A stretch of DNA of 26,727 nt from contig BBXU01000831.1 in NCBI GenBank assembly GCA_001598975.1, positions 1 through 26,727 on the forward strand, in the 5' to 3' direction. Positions 9,010 to 18,834 of this stretch are shown here, in pieces (within the stretch, counting starts at the first letter, position 1; every line of letters begins with the position of its first letter). The notes beneath the pieces were generated by a model. The model was not told where the DNA came from. It ran no database searches and saw nothing but the letters and a program-made list of their open reading frames with translations. The position numbers and the translations under genes are program-made. Origin of the DNA: Parachlorella kessleri. Taxonomy: Eukaryota > Chlorophyta > Trebouxiophyceae > Chlorellales > Chlorellaceae.

Positions 9010-12000
9010 ATGGCCTCGTTGCTATTTCCGGCAGAGGCGGGTCGCTTGTCACTGTTCCTCAATTTGCAACGCCCCTTTCAAGAAACGGCACAGTTGCTGC
9101 TCGAGTCTAGCTTGAGCCCTGATGCGGCACTCTCTACCGTGCTACTTCTGCTCCAGGTGGGCTGCGGGTGCTTATGAGCAGAGCACTCCCAAGGCATGTC
9201 AAACATGCTTCTGTTTCCGGACTAGCTTACCTGCGAGAAACCAGGTCCTTTTCATGGAATGATCAACAATTCTTCACTGACTTTGCTTGCAGGGTGGTTT
9301 GCTGCGGTCTGACTGCCAGCAAATGCAGGCGCTCTACCTTCTTGGGAGGGCGCTGCGGGTCCGCAGCCTGGCCACAACGCTGCTCTGCCAAGTGAGATTC
9401 CTGCACAACCAGTTCGGCAAATCCCTTGAGCACTGAGAAAGGTTTTGGCCTGGTGGGAAAGACACTGCTTGCTGCAGCGCGGCTTGTCAGGGCCAAAAGC
9501 TATTACTAACGCTTGAGCCTGCTTTGTGGGCTCTGTGGTTGCTGCAGGCAGTCTCCTGCGAGGCGGCTAGCCCTGTGGTCCGTGCACTGGCCATGTGCCT
9601 GCTTGCCGAGGGCGACGCGACCGTTGGAAAGCTGACACCCCAAGAATTCATGCAGTCGTTTGACCCTGACTGCGTACTGGTGGCGCCCACACTGCTGGAG
9701 CTTCAGCTGCAATGGGTGGCGGGGTAAGTCAAGCAGCTAGGCTCTGCTGTATATAGGACTTTATATGGGAGGGCAGCTGCATGTGGAGCAGCCTCTGTCT
9801 GAGCCGCATGCAGGATATGCTGCGTCTGGTGGCAACAGGCAGGGCTTGGAGCTGCAGCCTGGCTTGGGTACTGGCACGTGGGTCCTGTGCTCTGCTGGGC
9901 AGATATGAAAGGTTCCTGGGCATTTGGGCTGCCATTGCTTCGCTGTTGTATCCATTTTGACAGACCACGCACCAACTCAATAAAGGACTGAGCCTGCTGC
10001 AGTTGGGAGTGCCCCAATGGGCCTGGTGGTCCTGCTTGGCTTCCAGATTGTTCCACGCTTCGAGCAGCCGCACTGGCAGCTGAAGAGGCGCAGGCCTTGC
10101 GGGAACTCCTAGTCTGGGCAGAAGCGTGCGGCCCTGCTGACAGCGGTCCAGCAGGCAAGGCAGGCTTAGCGCAGCAGGCTGCCTTGCTGTGGCAGGCGCT
10201 GCGCGACTGGGCTGCAGCGCGGCTAGATTGCTGGCAGCTCGCGTGCAAGCTGGCTGCTGTTTCTGACGTCGGCCTGGCGGCCCCCTCTAGCAATCAGCAT
10301 GCGCAGCATAGAAGTCCATTGGCGAAGGGGGCACAGCACCTGCCGTCCAACAAGTCTAATGGAAGGCTAGCCCAGGCACTAGGGACCATGCCAGACCTGG
10401 ACCAGCCACTAGCAGCCAGGCCAGATCAGTTACAACATCTTGTGGAAGAAGGCCAGCCACACCACAAGGCCTCTGAGCACTTGGGGGTGCTGCAGGAGCC
10501 TGGCTTGGGCAGCAATCAGAGCCCAGCCCTGGCTGACATGCGGCCAGGAGGTGACTCGTTAGCAGTGGCAGGTGCCCACCTTGACCCAGCAGCAGCAGTA
10601 GCCGGGGTAGCAGTGTCAAGTCCTGAGCCTTGCGTTTCAGGCGCTTCCCAGGCTGGCTTACTGACAGAGGCAGCAGGACCTGCAGAGCCAGGTGGTTGGG
10701 CAGCAGAGGTTGCGGCCAGCCATGCAGCATCCTCTGCAGGCGGCTCGGCAGGTCCAAACACGCTGGTGAGACGCCTTTGCCAGAATATTAACTTAAGTGG
10801 AACTGTTAACGGTTGCCCGGTGTGCTAAAGGGGCCAAACATTATTAAGCTATTGCTCCTGGAGTCCAACGGCTGGGTGCGACACTTGTAAGCCAATGGCT
10901 TCGCTGCTTGCATGATTTAGAGATGGGTGGAGGCCGGCAACTTAGGGCAGCCTTCATGGTGGGTCACACGTCCGCATGCCTGCTTGCAACCCAGGAAGCT
11001 TGCAGTCTACTGGTGTTTGGTTAAGGTATGTATTACTTGTAGCCACCAGGCATCACACACGGCACCCATGCCAGCCCCTGAAGGGACTCTTCAGGCCTTC
11101 CAAGCTAACCATCTACCCCTGGCTCTCTCCCTGGCAGGACTACAGCCGCCTGGGGCAGCTGCTCAGCCAGGCTCAGCGCTTCCCCCTGTTGCCCGGCGAC
11201 CAGCGAGAGTTGGTGGCGGGGCTCAAGGCTAGCCCCGCCGCAGTCGTGGCATGCCAGGCCGACCTGAACCAGTACCGTGGGCTGATAGAGAACAACCCGA
11301 TGGTGGCAGCATGGGTGGGTGTCCGGCTCGCTGGTTCAGTGTTTGGAGGCTTCTCCTGCAGGGCTATGCCGCATGTGACGGAACAGCCCCGGCAGCATCC
11401 TAATGAGTGCCTCAGGGACCCCATACCCCTGTCGCACCGCATAGAAATCGCTGGCAAGGCAGTTTGCTGCTGTTTAATTGCCTGAGAGAGGGCCTGGTCA
11501 ACGCCTTCTGCACTGGCAGGGATTTGGAAAGTTTCGCACTCGCATGGCTCACTAACACCCCCGCCAGCACCAACCACGTAATGCCTCCTGGTGTTGCAGC
11601 TACTCATCTCCATCAACTGGCACGCCCAGCGGGCGCAGGACGCGCGGTCGCTGACGGCCACGTCGGGAGCAGCGCTGCAGGTGTACCGGGAGGAGCTGGA
11701 GCTGCTGAGGTGGGTGGTCTACTCCCACTCAGTCTGCTGTGCAGTATATGGCATTGTTGGGTGATGTATGCCCCCTTGTCAGTAGGTTTTCGTGAACTGG
11801 AGCGGAGGCGTCTCCTGGTTCCCCCAGCACCAGGCACTGGGTGCAGCTGTGTGTTATGCGACATTGGTGTGTTGTTTGAAGATGCTGTACCTAGAATGCT
11901 GGTATTCGTACGGCTTATGGGCGGGAGGACATGAAGCGGGGGGGTTGGATTCTTTGAAATCAACTGGCAGCTTTGGTGTGGACTCGCTAATAATGCTGAA

Positions 12001-12723
12001 GACTGATTGCCAAGGCCGGCTTGCTAGGGGCCAAACTACCGTGCTGTGCGTGTCCTGGCTGCAGCAAGGCAATTCCCAACTACCTGGCCGTGCTGTGCAC
12101 GCTGCCCATGACTAACCACAGCATGGAGTGCATGACCACGCTGGTCGACTGCGCGCCGCCCCCGCCCACGGTGCTGGCCGTCTTTGTTGCAAACTGTATA
12201 CGCACCATAGACAGCGCACAGGTGCGTCCGCTGGCTGTGTATTTGGGTCTTTTAGGCATGTTGCTGATGATGTTTGAGGAAGTCTTCCTTCCGCCTGGTT
12301 GTTGCCAGATCCCCATATTTGTTGCCTAGCTCTGCAGCTGGATGCTGATCCTGTATCGAAATTCCTTTGCACTCGCTGCCTCCCAGCTGAGAGCGTGTGG
12401 CCCGCTACCAACCTGCAGTTTCCTCTGTAGTTGTCCAAAGCTGTACATGCCTGCTTCCGCAGGAGGGCATTAGCCGCGCAGCACGGCTAGCCAAGCTGCT
12501 GTGCGCCTTCCTGCAACACGTGCTCGACCGCGGCCAGGACGGAGTGGTGCCCGCCATTTACGCGGACGTCCAGGCCTTCTGCATTGCCTGGTCGAGGCTC
12601 AAGGAGGCCTCGGCACTCTTCAGGCGGCTCAAGGCCTTAGATAGCGACGACGGGCAGGGTGAGGGAGAGGGGGAGGAGTTTGGCGGTGGTGTTGGCAGCG
12701 GCAGCGGGCTGGCTGGCGGGTGA
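9010..12723 (+). CDS. CNOT11: CCR4-NOT complex subunit 11 (629 aa, eight exons)
   Basis: Exons: 9010-9156, 9293-9391, 9548-9723, 10003-10765, 11138-11314, 11600-11709, 12065-12221, 12463-12723. All are GT-AG, the phases agree and the sum is 1890 nt. CNOT11 is a scaffold subunit of the CCR4-NOT deadenylase, which shortens mRNA poly(A) tails. The N-terminal helical part matches the family in order: LSTVLLLLQ, then DCQQMQALYLLGRAL (about 56-70), then KLTPQEFMQSFDPD. The C-terminal domain is clearer: YRGLIENNPMVAAW (441-454), LPMTNHSMECMTTLVDC, VLAVFVANCIRTIDSAQ and DVQAFCIAWSRLKEASALF (578-596). Exon 4 adds an Ala-, Gly- and Pro-rich, probably disordered linker of about 250 residues. Exon 6 adds roughly 25-30 residues between ENNP and the next conserved helix compared with animal and plant forms as I recall them. 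The ATG at 9010 is the first in frame after TAG at 8980. The tail after residue 605 is Gly- and Glu-rich. Confidence 0.87.
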
Positions 12724-13924
12724 GAGCCCTTGCTGGGGTGGAGGCGAGGCTAAGTTACAAGCCGCTGCAAGTAGGGAAGCAGTGCGGCATGGCGGGCAAT
12801 GCGCCTGCCTCCCTGGCCTGGACTTGCTGGCCCATTGCTCTTCCTTGGTCAGGCTGCAGTGCTGCCCACATGGGCGTTGGCTAGCCACCTGCGAGTGTGG
12901 CTCAGGCCCGGGCGCTGTGGGTGTGTTGGGGTTACCATGTGATGAGGTCGGGGTGAGGTGCAGAGGCGGACTGCAACATGATGGTGTGGTGTGCTCCGCT
13001 GTGCTGTCCCACCTGCTTACATTGTGGCACAGTGGCTGCCAAGTGTGTGTATCTATGGCAAAGACCAGGGCGCAGCGGAGGCACCGTATGGACGATGTAT
13101 GCGGCAGGCGCCCTTTGTTTGATATCTTGGATTTGTCGCTTCTGTCAAGGTTAGCCTCAACATAGTGCGTTAGAGTTCTCACAGCAAGTATAGGGGTGGT
13201 GTATGTCGCGGATTGCAACAACAGCAGTAAACAAATTCACCGGCGCTGAAGAGCACGAGCCCCATGCAGTGGGCCGGGCGTTAAGTAACACAAGCATAGG
13301 AAAGCGCTTCTTCTCTGCTCACAACTTGAAAAGCTATCCAGGATCACTCCGCACACCAAGCCATGGCCTGAACCCTGCCAAGAATGAAAACACTGCTACC
13401 CATCTTCAAGGTATCTGCTCTCATTAACCATCAGACACAGCTCTTATGAAAGGTTTCAATTATACCCTTCGGATCGTCCTAGCTACCAGTGAGGCCCACG
13501 TACAGGGAAGGCCCCTGTGCAAAGCCAGCCTGAGGGCCGCCACACAGCTGAAAGCCCCTGTCTGATCTTCTCATCGTTCCCTTTCACTTGATGCAAGAAC
13601 CGCCCAAAAGGAAGGGGGCCTCACAGCCCAGCCTCCTGCCGCGGAACCAAGCGTCTCAGCCACAAGCGCAGCAGTTGCTAAGTACAGCCTGACCTCTAAA
13701 GTCATCAGCGCAATAGCAGGGCCCACAGTTAGTGATGTGCTGAGGCTTTCTTTTCAGACCCACGTGGTGCCCTCTGGTGCCCTCCCTTGCACCTCAAAGA
13801 GAGCCCATTTGAGGTGGCCAGGCAGCTTTGGTCATGCATGGCTCCTACATGACACACCCAAGCACACTCGCTGAGTTAACTCTGAGACAGCCTCACCCCT
13901 GTGGACCCAGCCCCCTGCCGCAGC
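12724..13924. other. 1.2-kb tail-to-tail intergenic region
   Basis: CNOT11 (plus) ends at 12723 and the plastid-type gene (minus) ends at 13925, so this stretch holds the two 3' untranslated regions. Open frames at 12659-13165 and 12637-13221 overlap each other on opposite strands, have no recognised domain and do not join to either gene. A TTACA at about 13017-13021 would be a TGTAA signal for the minus gene but lies some 900 nt past its stop. No repeat, tRNA or exon was recognised. Confidence 0.4.
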
Positions 13925-16900
13925 CTAGATGCCGCCGGGCTGCGCTCGTAGCAGCCTCTCCACCTCGTCTTGCGCCTGCGCCTGCACCTGCCACTCCTCC
14001 TGCAGCCCCTCTATCTCTGTCAGCCGTGCAATCTGCTCCTCAATGCCTGCAACACAGGACCCCAACAGAAGAAGGGTTTGGGATGGTTAACGATGAGCAC
14101 TTCCAGGCGAGCAAGGGAACATGAAGCTGGACAGGCAGAGGGCCGCAGGGACTGAAAAGCACCCACGGAAGCTCACTGCTGGAGTGAGGGGTGACAGGCC
14201 TGAAGCTTCCTGCCAGTAACAGCCGGGAGGCCTTGTGTAACTTGACGTGCCACTCGTACAGGAGCAGGCTGACGCAGGTTGTCACCCAACTGCCCTGCGC
14301 TCTCACTAGCGCTCCCCTCAATATGGCCAGATCCGCATGCGCTGCAACACATCGGGCATTGCCGAGTTGCCCGTCCTATGCTGATGCTGCCTTGCCCAAA
14401 GGCAGCACTCTAAGCTCCGGTTGCAACTCATCTTTACAGTGCTTACCTAGGACCTCCGCCTCTGGGACCTGCGTCTCCATTTCCACCTCAATCTCAATCA
14501 TGGCGATGACCCGGGCATACGCATCCACCATCTCCACACGCTTCTGCAGCCCAGACAAAGCCATTCTGAATTTGAGCAAAGAGGTGGGCGTGGCAGGCAT
14601 GACAGTCTTAGGGTGGCCTGGGGCCGAAAATTCGTCCCCATTAACGCTGGGCTTTGCTCAACGCTGAGCAAAGCCCAACAATGCCTGCTGCAGAAACCCA
14701 TTGCCTGACGCATTGTCTCTCACACCTGCCTTCCGCATCACCTACCAGGGCAACATGATCCACCTGCCGAGCAGGGCAGGGGGTAATCAGCATGCCTGAC
14801 CCGCACTGCATGCCAATGCAACCCACGAAATCACCCACTTGCAGTCGCTGCTCCAGGTTGCTGCGCGCCGCTGCCACCCTGTCTAGCCGGGCATCGTACG
14901 CCCCCTCCCCGCCCACTGCGGCCATCTTGTTCTGCAGCTGCCACAGCCTGCACAGCACCAGAAGTGGCAGGTGTGGCGTCAAGGCCGACCCTGCCTTGCC
15001 CTAGGGAGGCTATGACAGCGCTGTGCAGCCGCAGCGGCGCTGAGGCCACCATGGCGTGGCTCGCACACGCCTACAGCAGTGTACATGTGACTCGGGCAAG
15101 CCAAGTGGACCAGCCAGGGTGGGCCTGGTCTTGGCCGTTGTTACAGGGCCTGACCGGCATGGTGGGAAACCCTCACAACCACGATAGTAAGAAGCTCATC
15201 CTACTGTCCTATATCCCACCATTTGTCCTGGGATCCCTTACCTGGCCAGCACACGCACGTCCTCCACTGCCCCATCTACCAGCTCCTTTATCCGCGCCTC
15301 CAGGGCCGTGTGCTGCTGTAAGAGCCGCTGCCGCGCCGCCTGCACCTCCACTGCCCGCTCGGGCAGCTGCTTCAGCCGCGGCAGGAGGACAGTGTTAGCA
15401 GCCACGCCTGCAGCCATGTGAAAGAGTGGGGGTGTGGCCAAGGGGGCAGCCACCAGTCAATGGCGCAGGGTCCGCCGGGCGGGTGCATGTGACCTGTTGC
15501 ATTCGGCCACGATGGGGGCAGCGCCAACAGGTACCGAGACACGCATTACTTTTCAATACAGTGTTTTGCTCTTTCTGCCATAGTAGAAAGGAACATACAG
15601 CGAAGCTGCAGCCCAGCAGCCGCCTGTAGTTGTGCGCCAGCCCGCCTCGGCATGTCATGCAGAGAAAATCCAGAGACACTCCTTGCTGCGCATAGTCAGC
15701 AGATAACACCCGCCCACCAGCCGGCAGCACATCCAGGGAGTGCCCTAGCACTCAGCCAAGCAAAGGCTCGTCACCCACCCGAGGCCACAGTGGCTGCAAA
15801 GGCGCTGGCCGCGAGAAATGGCAAGGAGGGGTCGATGATGGAGCTCGCCGCGTCCGAAGCCACCAGCACGGTTGCCGCCGGCAGCAGCCACGGGGGCAAG
15901 CCGGCGGGGGCCCCAGGGTTTGCTGGCCGCTGGAGCGGCGTGCTGCTGCTGGTGCTGTGGTTGGACAGCGACAGCGCCTCGCCTGAGGCATTCAGAGGGT
16001 GCGGGCGTGTTAGTTTAGCTGGTCATATCCGTTGCAAACAAGGTAACGTAGGGCCTGCGTGCAACTTTGTCATCAAGACCTTCCGACGGTTAAAATCAAA
16101 TTCTTGCAGACATCACCCATAACATCGACATAGGAGATATCTACCCTATCATTCTTGACCGTGCCAGCCGTTGAGCCCAATTTGTCGCCCCACCTGGCTT
16201 GGTGCCCGGCGGGCTGGCGCTGATCAGCCGCCGCCGCGAGAAGAAGCCGTCCTGGGGCGAGCACACCACGCTGACGCGGTCGCCCACCTTGGCAGGCACG
16301 TCCGCTGTCTCCGTGCTAAACCTGCAAAATTGGTAAAAAGAAGTCAAGCTGGCCCCTGAGACTTGGTGAGAGACCACAACTGCATGGTTGTTTTGCAGGC
16401 ACAGAAGCAGCTCGTGTCTTGTTGATGCTGCCTCCCCAAACTAGACACCGGACTTGCAGCAAATACATGCACGTAGCCATAATGTCCTGAACCTAGCTTT
16501 ATGCAGCACAGATTGCTTGGCAGATTGCCTGGGCGGCAAAAGCACGAACGCCAACCGCTTGTAAACCCACCCATAGGCTGACACGCATCTGCTAACATGA
16601 GAAGCGCAGCCTACATGCCCTCATGATTTAGAAGCTAAGCACCAAGGAGTAGCCCATATGTTCCCACTTGGACAAAAGAAAGTGGTATCTCAGCTCCCTG
16701 GACACATCTCCACCCAGCAACCACATCCGTTAAAACCTACCCCGGCACCCCCCTACACCCTGCGCTCTCCTGGCCGCTGGGCGAATTAGTATCCTTTAGG
16801 TCCACAGCCAGGCAAGGAAGCAGGGGAGCTGGCGGACCGCACCTGAACAGCGCTGCTGCCCGCTGGGCTTGTCTACTGCCATGCTATGCACTCATGGAGG

Positions 16901-18287
16901 AGAGACATCACACCCACTGTGGTTGCGAAAGAACATACCTGAATGTGCGCTGCTGCCCGCTGGGCGTCTCTACGGCCATGGTGTGCACAGCGCCGCTAGG
17001 CGGCTTCCGTAGGAGCCCCACCCTCCGAGCCAGCGCTGAGACCAGGCCACCCTGGTTAGTCACCAGCGACTCGGAGGTGCAGCTAGTCACACGGCCCGAG
17101 AACACCTCATACTCATACCTGCAGGGGGTGGAATCACTAATGTCGTCAGAATTTTCCTTTACAAACGCTCTGCAACAGCCTTCCCTGCCAGCACTACGGT
17201 ACAGACTCTACAAGAGACTAACGCAATAGTGAAGTCCTACAAGTAGCGATAAAGATGTGCAACAACCATTACCACGGTCCAGGGTACAGCCCAACACACG
17301 CTGCGTGCAAGAATCCGGCGCAGACATCCAGGCAGGAGACTGCAGGTACCCACTTTACAAGCTGACTCTTCCTTAAAACATAATCCACACAGCTACACGC
17401 ATTCTTTACCACCCACATGGCCCTGGGACGACCCACCGCGTGTAAGAGTCCACCACCAGCTTCACCCCATCCTGTGGCTGCGCCACCGTCAGCGGTTTGC
17501 CTTTGGCAGCGCCTGGGCAGTCCACCACATACCCAAAGTGCACGTCTTCCGCAGCTGACAGTCCACGGTTGCGCACGCTGGTGATTACTGCTATGGCTTC
17601 GCGCGTGCACAGCGCACGTGCAAGGCCAATCACAAGCTCTGTAGCTGTCTGGATTGTGGCTGCTGGCCAGAAGCCAGCGCCTCTGCTGCTGCCACCGCTG
17701 CTGTCGAATGATAATGTGGTGGGGCCCACGCCAGCTGCTGCTGCTGTCATGGCTGCGAAGATGGACTGCGCTAGCCGCACGTTGCCACGGTCCAAGCAAG
17801 CAGCTATCAGCTCTCTACATTGCGCCTCTGACAGGTTGCCTAGGCTCGAACCAAGCTCCGCTGTCAGCACGTCCGTTGCCTCGTTAACATCAGCTGCTGC
17901 TGTCACCTTGCGAAGCGCCGCTACAGACAGCCACGGCTGCCGTTCTGAACTCAGGGCCGCTGCTCCTGCTGAACTGCTTGCTGCAACTGCTGCTGCCGTA
18001 GAGTTCAGTGTAGCAGAGGGCGTGCGAGGAGGTGTGCCGCCTGTTTGTGGTGCCCCTGCACCCGGTGCGCTGCCTGGTTCAGTGCCTTTGTCTGCAGCTG
18101 CTTCTGCCCGCCCTGCCAGCGCATTGGGTTCCTGGCGTGAGAAAGACCTCTGGAAACGCCGCCTCTGGCCACCTAGGCACCTTGGGCTGCTGGGACGCTG
18201 TAGCAGGCGTCCTGGTTCAAGTGCGCGCCGTTGCTGGAGCTGTGCCAGCAGGCTGCCGGGCGCCTGAAGCGATGGGCAGCCAAGCAT
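13925..18287 (-). CDS. Conserved plant-type, probably plastid membrane protein with coiled coil (618 aa, eight exons)
   Basis: Minus-strand exons: 18287-17437, 17118-16939, 16321-16194, 15982-15779, 15407-15242, 14947-14839, 14543-14447, 14046-13925. All are GT-AG, the phases agree and the sum is 1857 nt. Residues 1-50 are rich in Arg, Gln and Ser with few acids (RRRFQRSFSRQ), like an organelle transit peptide. Residues 110-270 include PPR-like helical pairs (CRELIAACLDRGNVRLAQSI, FAAM). Residues 275-385 contain a conserved block (DSYTRYEYEVFSGRVTS; FSTETADVPAKVGDRVSVV). Residues 418-465 are hydrophobic (WLLPAATVLVASDAASSIID, then PSLPFLAASAFAATVAS), probably one or two membrane spans. From LPRLKQLPERAVEV onward come heptad-like helices (DAYARVIAMIEIEVEMETQV; EEWQVQAQAQDEVERLL). 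From memory, land plants have plastid proteins with this same order of parts, but I cannot name the family and the function is unknown to me. It is head-to-head with PPCS. Confidence 0.82.
16841..16891 (-). repeat. Degenerate copy of an exon 3' end inside the adjacent intron
   Basis: These 51 bases match 16937-16988, which is the 3' end of exon 2 of the plastid-type gene together with its splice donor, with about eight differences and one gap. Both copies share ACCTGAA (a minus-strand TTCAGGT donor junction) and GCTGCTGCCCGCTGGGC. The copies are 96 bp apart in the same orientation. The intronic copy keeps a GT at the donor position but has no clear acceptor of its own. Confidence 0.75.
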
Positions 18288-18834
18288 GGGGCCAGTTCAA
18301 GGCTGCTCCAACGAGGGACGCTGTGTCGGAGAGAGCAGCGAGTGATCATGTAAACAGTGCCAAACGGCCACCGCAGCAGTGCAGTGTCGTGCAAGGCTTG
18401 ACGATCGCAAGCAGCTCTCGGCAGATTGGCAGGCCGGGATTCAGGCACTCAATCCTGCTGCGCTGCTTTGCCAGGTAGGCAGTGAATGTCGGTCGGGTCA
18501 CAGGGGTGAGCAACAGGGGCAGGGCACAGGTGCTATACATTCGTCATTGATCGTCTTGCTAGCAACCTTGTCAGGGCTGGTTGATCAGTACGGTTTTGCA
18601 AGGCAAGGAGGGGACTTCCGGCAGTACCTCAGGCAAGACTCAAGACTGTTGGAGCTGCTTTGCTCCAGTCTAGTCTGCGAAGTAGTGCTTTTGTCAACTG
18701 CAGACGGACACTTGTGCCCACCAGCTACTAAACTGCTGCAGGTTCAGTTTGTCCAACTCTCACAGGGTTATAGACAAGCTCGCTGGCTCCAGCCCTCGGT
18801 GACTCCCAACCCCCTCTGAGTAAAACCCAAACCA
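18288..18834. promoter_or_regulatory. 547-bp region between divergent plastid-type gene and PPCS
   Basis: The minus gene starts at 18287 and PPCS starts at 18835, so both promoters and leaders lie here. A plus-strand open frame at 18379-18819 has no domain and ends just before the PPCS ATG; it does not splice into PPCS with a matching phase that I could find. The region is treated as non-coding. Confidence 0.5.

Noticed and set aside
12637..13221. Overlapping opposed open frames of 168 and 194 codons
   Set aside because: They overlap the CNOT11 last exon and 3' region, show no splice link or domain, and look like products of GC-rich sequence.
17840..17860. tRNA-like T-loop (GGTTCGAGC on the minus strand)
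   Set aside because: It lies inside a coding exon, and no acceptor stem, D-loop or anticodon arm could be assembled around it.
17497..18267. Long plus-strand open frame of 256 codons
   Set aside because: It is antisense to exon 1 of the minus-strand plastid-type gene. It is Ser- and Ala-rich as expected from the reverse of Ala/Ser codons and has no domain, while the minus frame splices consistently.
18379..18819. Plus-strand open frame upstream of PPCS (146 codons)
   Set aside because: It ends before the PPCS ATG, has no domain, and no splice path joins it to PPCS.
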